In this document: piece by piece, positions 40,415 to 49,563 of the stretch
Layout of the letters: every line of letters begins with the position of its first letter
How positions within the stretch are numbered: position 1 is the stretch's first letter
DNA from: an uncultured Bacilli bacterium
Lineage (GTDB): Bacteria; Bacillota_I; Bacilli_A; RF39; UBA660
Length of the DNA stretch: 52,953 bases
Assembly: GCA_934086775.1 (NCBI GenBank)
Contig: CAKOIJ010000004.1
Location: 1-52,953, forward strand
Direction: 5' to 3'
Program-made: the position numbers and the translations under genes
Notes under the pieces: generated by a model
Databases searched by the model: none
What the model was told of the DNA's origin: nothing
The model's input: only the letters and a program-made list of their open reading frames with translations

Positions 40415-40620
40415 TAAATCAAAGAGAAGGACGAGTAATACTAGCACTGTTTATAGAGAGTTAACGTATGGTGGAAGTTAACAATAAGGCTATTATGAAT
40501 AAAAACCTTTGAGTGGCTTATGCCCGGTTTATACCGTTAAAAATAAGAGATAATCAGTTAATGATTAAAAAGGGTGGTACCGCGAAGAATCAGTTCGCCC
40601 CTTTAATCATTAACTTTTTT
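40415..40620 (+). promoter_or_regulatory. T-box riboswitch upstream of lysS
   Basis: The T-box AGGGTGGTACCGCG is at 40571-40584. Stem I signatures are AGTA (S-turn side) near 40435 and GAGAGTTAACGTATGGTGGAAG. A candidate specifier AAA (Lys) lies at 40501-40503 after GAAT. The final hairpin pairs GTTAATGATTAAA with its complement and ends in six T residues. Uncharged tRNA-Lys binding would favour the antiterminator and raise lysyl-tRNA synthetase levels. Confidence 0.93.
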
Positions 40621-40641
40621 ATTTAGAAGGAGAGGAATATA

Positions 40642-42129
40642 ATGGAAAGAAATTTCACAGAACAAGAATTGGTTAGAAGGGAAAAAGCAAACAAATTAAA
40701 AGAACTAGGACTAGATCCATTCGGAGACAGATATGATAGAACAGCCTTAGCAGGAGAATTAAAAGAAAAATATAAAAACAAAACTCACGAAGAACTTGAA
40801 GAAGAAAACATACTAGTAAAAGTAGCAGGAAGAATAATGTTTATAAGAAAAATGGGTAAAGCATCATTCTTTACTATTCAAGACAAATCAGGAAAAATAC
40901 AAATATATATTTCTATAAATGATATTGGAGAAGATGCATACACTTTATTTAAATCAGCAGACATAGGAGATATTGTTGGTATAGAAGGTAAAGTGATGAA
41001 AACACAAACCGGAGAAGTTACTATAAAATGCTTAAAATACACTCATTTAGTAAAAGCACTAAAACCTCTTCCTGAAAAATTCCATGGACTTCAAGATAAA
41101 GAAGAAAGATATAGAAGAAGATATGTTGACTTAATAATGAATGAAGAAGCAAAAAAGAATGCAATCTACAGATCAAAAATAATCACATGTATTAGAAATT
41201 TCATGGATAATCGAGGTTTCTTGGAAGTAGAAACTCCTGTACTAAGCACACTTTTAACAGGTGCAAGTGCAAGACCATTTATAACACACCATAATGCACA
41301 AGACCTAGATATGTACTTAAGGATAGCATTAGAACTACCCCTAAAAAGACTTTTAGTGGGTGGACTAGATGCAGTTTATGAAATAGGAAGATTATTCAGA
41401 AATGAAGGTATGGATGCAACACACAACCCAGAATTTACATCAATGGAGGCATATCTTGCTTATTCTGACCTAGAAGGTATGATGGAAATGACAGAAAGCC
41501 TATACAAAACGATAGCAAACAATGTATTCCATAAAGAAACATTTAACTGGAGAGGAAACGAAATAAATTTAAGCGGAAACTTTAAAAGGATAACAATGTG
41601 TGATGCAATAAAAGAACAAACTGGTATAGATTTTACTAAAAATTATACAAATGAAGAAATGTTAAAACTAGCAGAAGAACATGGTATAGAATTAGAAGAA
41701 CACGAAAAAGTATTTGGACATATAGTAAATAAATTCTTTGAAAAATATGTAGAAGAAACTCTAATCCAGCCTACATTCCTATGTGGACACCCAATTGAAA
41801 TAAGTCCTTTAACAAAAAAAGATCCAAAAGATCCAAGATTTGTACAAAGATTCGAATTATTTATAGGTGGTAAAGAAATGGCAAATGCCTATACAGAACT
41901 AAACGACCCAATTGATCAACTTGAAAGATTTGAAAATCAATTAAAAGAACAAGAACTTGGTAATGAAGAAGCAAATGACATTGATATGGACTTTGTTGAA
42001 GCCCTAGAATATGGTATGCCACCAGCAGGCGGTATTGGATATGGAATAGACAGAACAATAATGTTCTTCACTGAAAGTGAATCAATAAGAGACGTAATAC
42101 TATTCCCACTAATGAAACCTGAAAATTAA
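40642..42129 (+). CDS. lysS: Lysyl-tRNA synthetase, class II
   Basis: 495 residues, normal length. OB-fold anticodon-binding domain (VKVAGRIMFIRKMGKASFFTIQDKSGKIQIY near 60-90), then class II motif 2 FRNEGMDATHNPEFTSMEAY near 254-273 and motif 3 GGIGYGIDRTIMFFTES near 464-480. It charges tRNA-Lys. AGAAGGAGAG precedes the ATG. Controlled by the upstream T-box. Confidence 0.98.
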   Translation: MERNFTEQELVRREKANKLKELGLDPFGDRYDRTALAGELKEKYKNKTHEELEEENILVKVAGRIMFIRKMGKASFFTIQDKSGKIQIYISINDIGEDAYTLFKSADIGDIVGIEGKVMKTQTGEVTIKCLKYTHLVKALKPLPEKFHGLQDKEERYRRRYVDLIMNEEAKKNAIYRSKIITCIRNFMDNRGFLEVETPVLSTLLTGASARPFITHHNAQDLDMYLRIALELPLKRLLVGGLDAVYEIGRLFRNEGMDATHNPEFTSMEAYLAYSDLEGMMEMTESLYKTIANNVFHKETFNWRGNEINLSGNFKRITMCDAIKEQTGIDFTKNYTNEEMLKLAEEHGIELEEHEKVFGHIVNKFFEKYVEETLIQPTFLCGHPIEISPLTKKDPKDPRFVQRFELFIGGKEMANAYTELNDPIDQLERFENQLKEQELGNEEANDIDMDFVEALEYGMPPAGGIGYGIDRTIMFFTESESIRDVILFPLMKPEN

Positions 42130-42153
42130 AAGAGAAGCAAAAACTTCTCTTTT
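42128..42153 (+). terminator. Hairpin after lysS
   Basis: 10-bp stem AAAAGAGAAG/CTTCTCTTTT with a 6-base loop right after the stop; the T-tail is short, so terminator strength is uncertain. Confidence 0.6.
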
Positions 42154-42249
42154 AGTATATAAAAAAATACCCAAATAAATGAAAAAGCTGCATAAAAACT
42201 TGTAAAACATAGAATAATTATTGTATAATTAAATGGGAGGTAAATAAAA

Positions 42250-43689
42250 ATGAAAAAGAACAACACATTGTTCAAAACAATTGCATTTCTTTTTCTAATA
42301 TTTTCTATACTATCTTGGATAATCCCAGGAGCAAAAGCAAGTGGTGCAGAAATTACAAGTTTAGGTGTATCTAGAGTATCTTTATATAACATAATAGAAT
42401 ACCCTTACCTAACACTTAAATATTTCATTGAACCAATACTTTACATACTTGCCGTTGGTGGAATGTATGGTGTACTAAGTAAAACTGGTAAATATAGAAA
42501 TATATTAGAAAAAATTGCAAAATCTTTGAAAGGAAAAGAAAATATATTTTTAATAGTTATTTCATTTGTGTTAGCAGCTCTTAACAGTGCATTTGGATTT
42601 AACGTAATTCTATTTGCTTTCATTCCAGCACTATGTGGAATAATATTACTAATGGGTTATGATAAAATTACTGCTTTACTAGTAACATTCATGTCAGTAT
42701 TAATAGGAACAATTGGTAATACATATGCTTTCAACACAGTAGGTTACATTAACCAAATAGTAGGAACAACATTAAATACTGAATTAGTAGCTAAAATAGG
42801 TTTATTTGTATTAAGTTTTGTTGTATTCATTGCATTTACTTTAAATCATGCAAAGAAAAATAAAAAAACTAATCTTGAAAATGAAGAAGAATACTTCTTT
42901 ATTGGAGAAAAAAAACAAAGTAAAAAATCAAACTGGCCTATATATGTAATAGGCTTTGTACTATTAGTATTATTCGTACTAGGATTTGCAGATTGGAAAA
43001 ACATTTTTAATGTTACATTCTTTGAAGACTTACACACAAAAGTTACAGAATGGGCCATAAAAGATCATACAATAATAGCATACTTAATTGATGGACTTGG
43101 CTCTTTTGGTAAATGGTCAATTCCAGAATTTACTATTATGATAATAATAGCAACATTATTAATTAAACTTACATATAACATAAGTTTAGATGATACTATT
43201 GATGCTTTTGGTGAAGGCGTTAAAAAAATGCTTAAACCAGCATTTCTAATAGCATTTGCTTATGTACTAGTGTTAATAACTGGGTACAAACCATACATAG
43301 TAACTATTACAGACTTTGTATGTAACACTATAGGTAATGGTATAGCGAACCTAATTAATGTTTCATTCATAGGGAGTATAATAAATGTAATATTTAGTAC
43401 TATCTCAGTAGCGCTAACATCTCTAATGGATGTAGAAATGCTTTACGTAGTACAATCATCTGTACCTTATATGGCTGGATTATACGCAGAAAGCATAAAC
43501 AGCTTTGCAATAATTGTACAAGCTATATATGGCTTAACAATGTTTATAGCACCAACAAGTACAATGATGATATTAGGTCTAGAAGTATTACACATTCCAT
43601 ACAAAGAATGGTTAAAGAAGAGTTACAAATTAATTCTAGAGTTATTAGCAATAATATTAGTTGTAGTTTTAATAGTAATATTCTTATAA
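42250..43689 (+). CDS. YfcC/DcuC-type membrane transporter (ion-transporter superfamily)
   Basis: 479 residues with about 11-12 hydrophobic helices. LYILAVGGMYGVLSKTGKY near 67, ALNSAFGFNVILFAFIPALCGIILLMGYDKITALL near 110-145 and the duplicated GTIGNTYAFNTVGY pattern follow the YfcC/DcuC layout, an anaerobic amino-acid or C4-dicarboxylate carrier family. AGGAGGT-like GGGAGGT lies before the ATG. It follows lysS by 120 bases but has its own upstream segment. The substrate cannot be read from the sequence; a basic amino-acid exchanger is possible. Confidence 0.7.
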   Translation: MKKNNTLFKTIAFLFLIFSILSWIIPGAKASGAEITSLGVSRVSLYNIIEYPYLTLKYFIEPILYILAVGGMYGVLSKTGKYRNILEKIAKSLKGKENIFLIVISFVLAALNSAFGFNVILFAFIPALCGIILLMGYDKITALLVTFMSVLIGTIGNTYAFNTVGYINQIVGTTLNTELVAKIGLFVLSFVVFIAFTLNHAKKNKKTNLENEEEYFFIGEKKQSKKSNWPIYVIGFVLLVLFVLGFADWKNIFNVTFFEDLHTKVTEWAIKDHTIIAYLIDGLGSFGKWSIPEFTIMIIIATLLIKLTYNISLDDTIDAFGEGVKKMLKPAFLIAFAYVLVLITGYKPYIVTITDFVCNTIGNGIANLINVSFIGSIINVIFSTISVALTSLMDVEMLYVVQSSVPYMAGLYAESINSFAIIVQAIYGLTMFIAPTSTMMILGLEVLHIPYKEWLKKSYKLILELLAIILVVVLIVIFL

Positions 43690-43714
43690 AAAGACTAATT
43701 TTAGTCTTTTTTTG
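43688..43714 (+). terminator. Terminator after the YfcC-like gene
   Basis: 10-bp stem AAAAAGACTA/TAGTCTTTTT with a short loop and T-run, beginning at the stop codon. Confidence 0.8.
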
Positions 43715-43766
43715 TATATAAAAAAATAAATTACACCAATATATCATAGAATATATGGAGGTGTAT

Positions 43767-45875
43767 ATGAATAATTATACAGATGATTTAAAAAAAGTAT
43801 TGAAACAAAGTGAAAAAGAAGCATACCTTAATAATGATACATTTATAACTACTAAACATATCCTACTAGGATTATATAAAACTGAGAATAAAATAAAAAA
43901 CATATTAGAGGATAATGGAATTACATATGAATTAATTAAAAATGAAATACCAAAAGGAAAACAAAAAGAATGCTTATATTTATTTAGTAAAGAAATTCTT
44001 TCTTTAATAGAAGAAATACTAATAAAAGAAGAGACATTCGAAAATGAAATATCCCTATCAAATTTCATAAATATAGCACTTGAAAAAACTAATACAGATA
44101 TTTATAAAATACTTAATTCTTTAAATAAAGATATAAACAGAATAAAAAACGAAATAAATAAAACAGAAACAAACAATAAAAATCTAATGATTAAAAAAAT
44201 AGGAATTAACCTAAATGAAGAAGTAAAAAATATAAATTCAGACCCCGTAATTGGTAGAAAAAAAGAAATTAAAAACTTAATAGAAATATTAAGTAGAAAA
44301 AATAAAAATAATGGACTTCTAATAGGAGAAGCAGGAGTTGGTAAAACGGCTATAGTTGAAGGTTTAGCAAGACTAATAAACAACAATGAAGTACCAGATT
44401 TTCTCAAAAATACTACAATTTATAGTTTAAATGTAGGCTCATTAATAGCTGGAACAAAATACAGAGGTGAGTTTGAAGAAAAACTAACAAAAATAATAGA
44501 TGAATTAGAAAACGTAGAAGACATAATAGTATTCATAGATGAAGTACATACCATAGTAGGTGCTGGAGGTGCAGAAGGCGCTATTGATGCATCAAATATA
44601 CTAAAACCTGCTCTTGCTAGAGGTAAATTAAAAATAATTGGTGCAACTACAATCTCTGAATACAAAAATACTATAGAAAAGGATAAAGCACTTGATAGAA
44701 GATTTCAAAAGTTACTTGTTAGTGAACCATCATTAAAAGAAACAATATACATTTTAAATCAAATAAAACCAAATTATGAAGCATACCACAAAGTTAATAT
44801 CCCAAATAACATAATCACTAAAACAGTAGAATTAACAAATAAATATATAAAAGAAAGGAAAAATCCAGACAAATCTATAGATATAATAGATGAAATGTGC
44901 TCTTTAGTTTCACTATCAGGAAATGATAACAAATCATTAATAAGTGAAATACACAAATTAGAAAATAAAAAAAATAAATATTTAGAAAACAAAAACTTTG
45001 AAAAAGCTTTAGAAATTAAAAAAGAAATACACAAATTAAAAAGTAAATTAGAAATTAAAAAGAATACATCTAAAAAAACATTAAAAATAGAAATATTAAA
45101 AGAAGTATTAGAAAACAAAGTACTTTGTCCAATATATGAACTTGAAAACAATAACTACATAGATAATCTTAAAACTTATTTAAAGAGCAAAATATATGGT
45201 GAAAACAAAGCAATAGATAAGATAATAGTAAAAATTAAAAACTTCATAAATAATAATTCCAAAAATATAATAGAAATAAATCTAAAAGGGCCATCGGGTA
45301 TTGGTAAAACTTATCTAATCAATGAAATAGCCTCATTTTTAAAATTAAATATAATCAATCTAGATATGAAAGAATTTATTACTCCCACATCAGTAAATAA
45401 AATAGTAGGTTCAACTGCAGGTTATGTTGGTTATAACGAAAAAAACACTATATTTGAAAACATAAAAACGTTCCCGATATCTATAGTTCTATTAGAAAAC
45501 TTTAATAAAGCATCAGAAGAAGTTAAAAATATAATAAACAAAATTATAGATACAGGAACTCTTAAATTATCAAATAATGAGATAATAAACTTTGAAAATG
45601 TACTATTTGTAAAAACACAAACAATAGAAAAAAATAATCAAATAGGTTTTATAAAAAAAGAAATTATTAACTGTAGTAGTGATGAAATATACATGGATAA
45701 TCTAAACAAAGAAGATATTATTAAAATAGCACTCAGTTATAAAAGTGATTTAAAAGAAGAAGAATTAACATATATATTAAACAAATCAAACTATAAAAAA
45801 GAAAATGCTAAAAAAATAAAAACTTTAATAAATGAAATTTATGTGAATAATAATGAAGTTATAAACAGTTTATGA
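43767..45875 (+). CDS. ClpC/ClpA-like AAA+ chaperone with a decayed second ATPase domain
   Basis: 702 residues from the ATG at 43767 (GGAGGTG upstream). The N-domain repeat ([16 protein letters not shown] near 28) leads to a full D1 domain: [10 protein letters not shown], Walker A GEAGVGKT near 185, Walker [16 protein letters not shown] near 250, [12 protein letters not shown] finger. A short coiled coil follows ([37 protein letters not shown]-like). D2 keeps Walker A GPSGIGKT near 515, but Walker B is [11 protein letters not shown] where LLDEIEKA is usual, and the sensor-1 asparagine segment reads VKTQT. D2 also ends early. Likely it hydrolyses ATP in D1 only. Clp-type unfoldase, partner unknown. 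Confidence 0.87.
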   Translation: MNNYTDDLKKVLKQSEKEAYLNNDTFITTKHILLGLYKTENKIKNILEDNGITYELIKNEIPKGKQKECLYLFSKEILSLIEEILIKEETFENEISLSNFINIALEKTNTDIYKILNSLNKDINRIKNEINKTETNNKNLMIKKIGINLNEEVKNINSDPVIGRKKEIKNLIEILSRKNKNNGLLIGEAGVGKTAIVEGLARLINNNEVPDFLKNTTIYSLNVGSLIAGTKYRGEFEEKLTKIIDELENVEDIIVFIDEVHTIVGAGGAEGAIDASNILKPALARGKLKIIGATTISEYKNTIEKDKALDRRFQKLLVSEPSLKETIYILNQIKPNYEAYHKVNIPNNIITKTVELTNKYIKERKNPDKSIDIIDEMCSLVSLSGNDNKSLISEIHKLENKKNKYLENKNFEKALEIKKEIHKLKSKLEIKKNTSKKTLKIEILKEVLENKVLCPIYELENNNYIDNLKTYLKSKIYGENKAIDKIIVKIKNFINNNSKNIIEINLKGPSGIGKTYLINEIASFLKLNIINLDMKEFITPTSVNKIVGSTAGYVGYNEKNTIFENIKTFPISIVLLENFNKASEEVKNIINKIIDTGTLKLSNNEIINFENVLFVKTQTIEKNNQIGFIKKEIINCSSDEIYMDNLNKEDIIKIALSYKSDLKEEELTYILNKSNYKKENAKKIKTLINEIYVNNNEVINSL

Positions 45876-45900
45876 TATAATTATTACGAGGTGTTGATAA

Positions 45901-46563
45901 ATGGACTTAATAATTGTTTTATTAATAATTGCATTACCTTTATTAGCAGAAATATATATTAAAATTATATATAAAAAATCAGCTAATAAATCAGTAATGA
46001 ATAAAATGACAGGATATGATATTGCTAGAAAAATACTCGATAAAAATAGTTTAAACGACTTAATAATAGTTGAAACAAAAGGTACTTTAACCGATCATTA
46101 CGATCCTACTAGAAAAGTTATTCGACTTTCAAGTGGAATTTATAAAGAAAGTACTATAGCATCAAATGCAGTAGCAGCTCATGAAGTAGGACATGCTCTT
46201 CAAGATAAAGAAGGATACACATTCTTAAAGATTAGATCAATTATATTTCCTATAGTAAGTTTTCTAAGTAGAATATCCTATGTAGTAATATTTCTTGGTT
46301 TCTTATTTGAAATAATGAACTTAGTATATCTAGGTATTATAGCAGTAGGAGCAGGAGTACTTTTCCAAGTAGTAACATTACCTGTAGAAATTAATGCATC
46401 TAAAAGAGCTGTTAAAGAGTTAAATGAATTAGGAATTATCAGCGAAGAAGAAAAAAAAGATATAAAAAATATGCTAGCAGCTGCTGCACTAACATATGTA
46501 GCAAGTACTTTAGCAGAATTATTACAATTAATTAGATTAATTGGGATAGCAAGAGACAACTAA
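45901..46563 (+). CDS. Membrane zinc metallopeptidase, YugP-like
   Basis: 220 residues. An N-terminal membrane helix is followed by the zinc site VAAHEVGHALQDKEGY near 98 (HEVGH), two central helices, and VTLPVEINASKRAVKELNELGII near 165, where the third ligand region with E-x-x-A-S lies. This is the layout of the YugP/neutral zinc metallopeptidase family. Its substrate is unknown. Lies 25 bases after the Clp gene, probably in the same transcript. Confidence 0.92.
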   Translation: MDLIIVLLIIALPLLAEIYIKIIYKKSANKSVMNKMTGYDIARKILDKNSLNDLIIVETKGTLTDHYDPTRKVIRLSSGIYKESTIASNAVAAHEVGHALQDKEGYTFLKIRSIIFPIVSFLSRISYVVIFLGFLFEIMNLVYLGIIAVGAGVLFQVVTLPVEINASKRAVKELNELGIISEEEKKDIKNMLAAAALTYVASTLAELLQLIRLIGIARDN

Positions 46564-46590
46564 AAAAGTTCGGAAATCCGAACTTTTTTT
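46562..46590. terminator. Bidirectional terminator between the YugP-like gene and rpsR
   Basis: 13-bp perfect stem (AAAAAAGTTCGGA and its complement) with a minimal loop and T/A-runs on both sides. Confidence 0.9.
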
Positions 46591-46592
46591 AA

Positions 46593-46808
46593 TTATCTAA
46601 CAAATGGAATTAATCCCATAAATCTAGCTCTTTTAACTTCTCTAGCAATATGTCTTTGATGAAGTGCGCAAGCACCAGTCATTCTTCTAGGTAAAATTTT
46701 ACCTTTTTCATTTATATATTTAGTAATAATTTGAACATCGCTATATTTAACATCTTTACCAGCACACATTTGACATATTTTCTTTTTTCTTGGATAAAAT
46801 TCTTTCAT
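46593..46808 (-). CDS. rpsR: 30S ribosomal protein S18
   Basis: 71 residues. RKKKICQMCAGKDVKYSDVQIITKYINEKGKILPRRMTGACALHQRHIAREVKRARFMGLIPFVR is normal for S18; the CxxC and one later cysteine mark the zinc-binding form. Last gene of rpsF-ssb-rpsR. Confidence 0.98.
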   Translation of the reverse strand: MKEFYPRKKKICQMCAGKDVKYSDVQIITKYINEKGKILPRRMTGACALHQRHIAREVKRARFMGLIPFVR

Positions 46809-46826
46809 TACTTTTCCTCCTTCTTT

Positions 46827-47303
46827 CTAAAATGGTAAATCATCATCACTTAAAGACACTTCATTACCAAAATCTTTAAAAGGATCCTCACTACTAATAT
46901 CAGTACCCATCTCAGCACTTGGTGCATCTGAATATACCTGACTTGTTGTATCAACGTAAGCATTAACTGGTTGTCCAGCATTATCTTTTCTAGAACCTAA
47001 AAGTTCAATATTTTCAGCAATAACATCAGTAGCATATCTTTTAGTTCCATCTTGAGCATCATAAGTTCTAGTTTGTATTCTACCCTCTACACCTATTTGA
47101 CTACCCTTAGAAGTATACTTTTGAACAACATCTACTTGTCTTCCATAAACAGTTATGTTAATGAAATCAGCATCAATATTTCCTTCTTTATTTCTAAAAT
47201 TTCTATTTATTGCTAAGCTAAAATTAGCAACTGCTGTCCCAGTACTAAGTACTCTAACTTCAGGATCCCTAGTTAATCTTCCAATAAGAATTACTTTATT
47301 CAT
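46827..47303 (-). CDS. ssb: Single-stranded DNA-binding protein
   Basis: 158 residues. The OB fold begins MNKVILIGRLTRDPEVRVLSTGTAVANFSLAI; a disordered middle follows, and the acidic C-terminal tip ends SDDDLPF, the standard SSB tail that binds partner proteins. Between rpsF and rpsR as in most Firmicutes. The ATG lies immediately after the rpsF stop. Confidence 0.98.
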   Translation of the reverse strand: MNKVILIGRLTRDPEVRVLSTGTAVANFSLAINRNFRNKEGNIDADFINITVYGRQVDVVQKYTSKGSQIGVEGRIQTRTYDAQDGTKRYATDVIAENIELLGSRKDNAGQPVNAYVDTTSQVYSDAPSAEMGTDISSEDPFKDFGNEVSLSDDDLPF

Positions 47304-47304
47304 A

Positions 47305-47592
47305 TTACTCTTCCTCCTTAATGATTAAATGTCTAATAACTCTTTCATCTATTAAAGCTTTTCTATCAAACTCTTTAACAGCTTTACTTTCACATTCAAC
47401 ATTAAGTAAATGGTAATATCCTCTTACTTGTTTTTTAATTTCATAAGCTAACTTCTTTTGTCCTAAATCTTGTGATTTAATAATTTTAGCACCCATATCA
47501 GTTAAAACTTTTTCAAAAGATTTAACAGTTGATCCTACTTCTTCTTCAGATAAATCAGCTTTTACAATGAACATGATTTCGTATTTATTCAT
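47305..47592 (-). CDS. rpsF: 30S ribosomal protein S6
   Basis: 95 residues. YEIMFIVKADLSEEEV at the start, QKKLAYEIKKQVRGYYHLLNVE in the middle and a conserved end DERVIRHLII. AGGAGGTG lies before the ATG. First gene of the S6-SSB-S18 operon. Confidence 0.98.
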   Translation of the reverse strand: MNKYEIMFIVKADLSEEEVGSTVKSFEKVLTDMGAKIIKSQDLGQKKLAYEIKKQVRGYYHLLNVECESKAVKEFDRKALIDERVIRHLIIKEEE

Positions 47593-47613
47593 TTCATTTC
47601 ACCTCCTTATGGT

Positions 47614-47689
47614 CTATTGGCTTCATTCGAAGCAAGGAAGATTCCTCTTCTCTATGAAGTATTATAACAAACAAAAAACAACTTGTCTA
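47614..47689 (-). promoter_or_regulatory. Promoter and leader of rpsF-ssb-rpsR
   Basis: Minus strand TAGACA (47689-47684), 17-bp spacer, perfect TATAAT (47666-47661). The leader has a hairpin GCTTC-GAAT-GAAGC (47620-47633) and GGAATCTTCC pairing. S6:S18 often regulate this leader; I do not see the exact motif and cannot confirm it. Confidence 0.65.
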
Positions 47690-47735
47690 CTCATTTTATT
47701 AACTAAAACTAATTTTATTCATAAAAAAATGGATT

Positions 47736-48440
47736 TTACTCCATTTCTTTTATCTTTTTAAGTTCATCATAATACATTGCATTTGCAACTGTAACATAAG
47801 GAATTACAAAAATAAGAGGTATAAACAATACACATAATAATCCCCATAAAATAAAACTTAAAACAAACACGAAATAATCCCACTTATATCCATATGTTAT
47901 TCTTTTACTCTCATTCATAACTTCCATAGGCTCAGTATGTTCTCCATCAACATAAATATATGTACACATTGAATAAGATAAAGCAGCAATAATACCAGGA
48001 ATAATAAATAATAACGACCATAAGCTAATAAATAAAGTAATTAAGAAGCTCAAAAGTAAGATATTTACTACATTTGATTTATAATAATCAAATAACTTAT
48101 CAAAATCAAATTTCTTACCTCTAACAAAATCTAAAATATACTTAGTAACTCCAAATGAAAGTGGCACTATAGCTAAACTAGTAAGTGCATTTAATAAGAA
48201 ATAAAGTGCACTGCCTTCTTCAGCACATGCTGTTATAGCCTCTCCTAGTGAACTTACTAATAACAATATTAATAATGGTTTCCATATAATCCACATATTC
48301 CCATTTATTTTTTCTTTTGCAGCTTCCTTAAGAGCCTTTCTATTTATAATCCCATTATTACTCAAAGAAAATTCATTAGAACACGATTTACATTTTTCAT
48401 TAACTAATTTCTTCCCACAATTAGAACAATATTTTTCCAT
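47736..48440 (-). CDS. DUF975-like membrane protein with N-terminal zinc ribbon
   Basis: 234 residues from the ATG at 48440 (AGGAGG upstream). Zinc ribbon MEKYCSNCGKKLVNEKCKSC, a short linker, then about six hydrophobic segments with ALKEAAKEKINGNMWIIWKPLL and YSMCTYIYVDGEHTEPMEVMNESKRITYGYKWDYFVF, which is the DUF975 layout. Unknown function, probably an integral membrane protein. The stop lies just before the ychF gene on the same strand. Confidence 0.75.
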   Translation of the reverse strand: MEKYCSNCGKKLVNEKCKSCSNEFSLSNNGIINRKALKEAAKEKINGNMWIIWKPLLILLLVSSLGEAITACAEEGSALYFLLNALTSLAIVPLSFGVTKYILDFVRGKKFDFDKLFDYYKSNVVNILLLSFLITLFISLWSLLFIIPGIIAALSYSMCTYIYVDGEHTEPMEVMNESKRITYGYKWDYFVFVLSFILWGLLCVLFIPLIFVIPYVTVANAMYYDELKKIKEME

Positions 48441-48450
48441 AACTTTCCTC

Positions 48451-49551
48451 CTAAACATTAAATCTAAAATAACAAATATCCCCATCTTGCATTAGATATT
48501 CTTTACCTTCTAGTCTAGCCTTTCCTGCTTCTTTTACTTTAAGTTCGCTACCTAAACTAACTAAATCATTATATGACATAACTTCAGCTTTTATAAAGCC
48601 TCTTTGAAAATCTGTGTGAATTAAACCAGCACATTCGGGTGCTTTCATGCCTTTTTTAAATGTCCAAGCTTTAACTTCATCTGTACCTACTGTAAAAAAT
48701 GTAGCAAGACCTAAAGTATCATAAGTAACCCTAATTAACTTATCAAGACCACTTTCATCAATACCTAATTCATTTAAAAATACTTTCTTCTCGCTATCTT
48801 CAAGCTCAGCAAGCTCGCTTTCTATCTTAGCACACATAAGTATTAATTCACATCCATCTTTTTTTATATAATCTCTTACTTTATCTATAAATACATTACT
48901 ACCGTTAACCAAATCAACTTCATTCACATTAGCCAAATATATCATAGGCTTAAGAGTAATAAAATTAAATGGTTTTAATATTAATAACTCTTCATCAGTA
49001 AACTGATGATGTCTTAAAATATCTCCACTAGATAATATAACCTTACATTTTTCTAATAATTCGACTTCTTTTAAAGCATCTTTATCTTTACTAGTTTCTG
49101 CTTTTTTCCTTATTTTATCAATTCTATTGCTTACTATTTCCATATCAGACATAGCAAGCTCTAAATTTATAATTTCTATATCTCTTATAGGGTCTACTTC
49201 TCCTTCAACATGTATAATATCTTTATCAATAAAACACCTAACAACATGTATAATGGCATCAACTTCCCTAATATGACTTAAAAACTTATTACCAAGTCCT
49301 TCTCCACTACTGGCACCTTTAACCAAACCTGCAATATCGGTAAATTCATACTGTGCACCTATACACCTTTCTGGAGTAAACATTTCCTCAAGTACTCCAA
49401 GCCTTGCATCTGGTACTGTTACAGTTCCCAAATTTGGATCTATTGTAGCAAAAGGATAATTAGCAGCAAGAATATTCTTTTTAGTAATAGCATTAAAAAG
49501 AGTACTCTTACCTACATTTGGCATACCAATAATTCCAGCTTTTAAACTCAT
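48451..49551 (-). CDS. ychF: Ribosome-binding ATPase YchF (Obg family)
   Basis: 366 residues. G1 GIIGMPNVGKSTLF near 6, the YPFATIDPNLGTV switch segment, DIAGLVKGASSGEGLGNKFLSHIRE near 70, a coiled coil near 130-170, NVNEVD in place of the usual NKxD specificity motif as YchF prefers ATP, and a C-terminal TGS domain FTVGTDEVKAWTFKKG...GDICYFRF. It binds ribosomes and responds to redox stress. Situated in the parB-ychF-rpsF cluster near oriC. Confidence 0.97.
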   Translation of the reverse strand: MSLKAGIIGMPNVGKSTLFNAITKKNILAANYPFATIDPNLGTVTVPDARLGVLEEMFTPERCIGAQYEFTDIAGLVKGASSGEGLGNKFLSHIREVDAIIHVVRCFIDKDIIHVEGEVDPIRDIEIINLELAMSDMEIVSNRIDKIRKKAETSKDKDALKEVELLEKCKVILSSGDILRHHQFTDEELLILKPFNFITLKPMIYLANVNEVDLVNGSNVFIDKVRDYIKKDGCELILMCAKIESELAELEDSEKKVFLNELGIDESGLDKLIRVTYDTLGLATFFTVGTDEVKAWTFKKGMKAPECAGLIHTDFQRGFIKAEVMSYNDLVSLGSELKVKEAGKARLEGKEYLMQDGDICYFRFNV

Positions 49552-49563
49552 AAATAAAACCTC

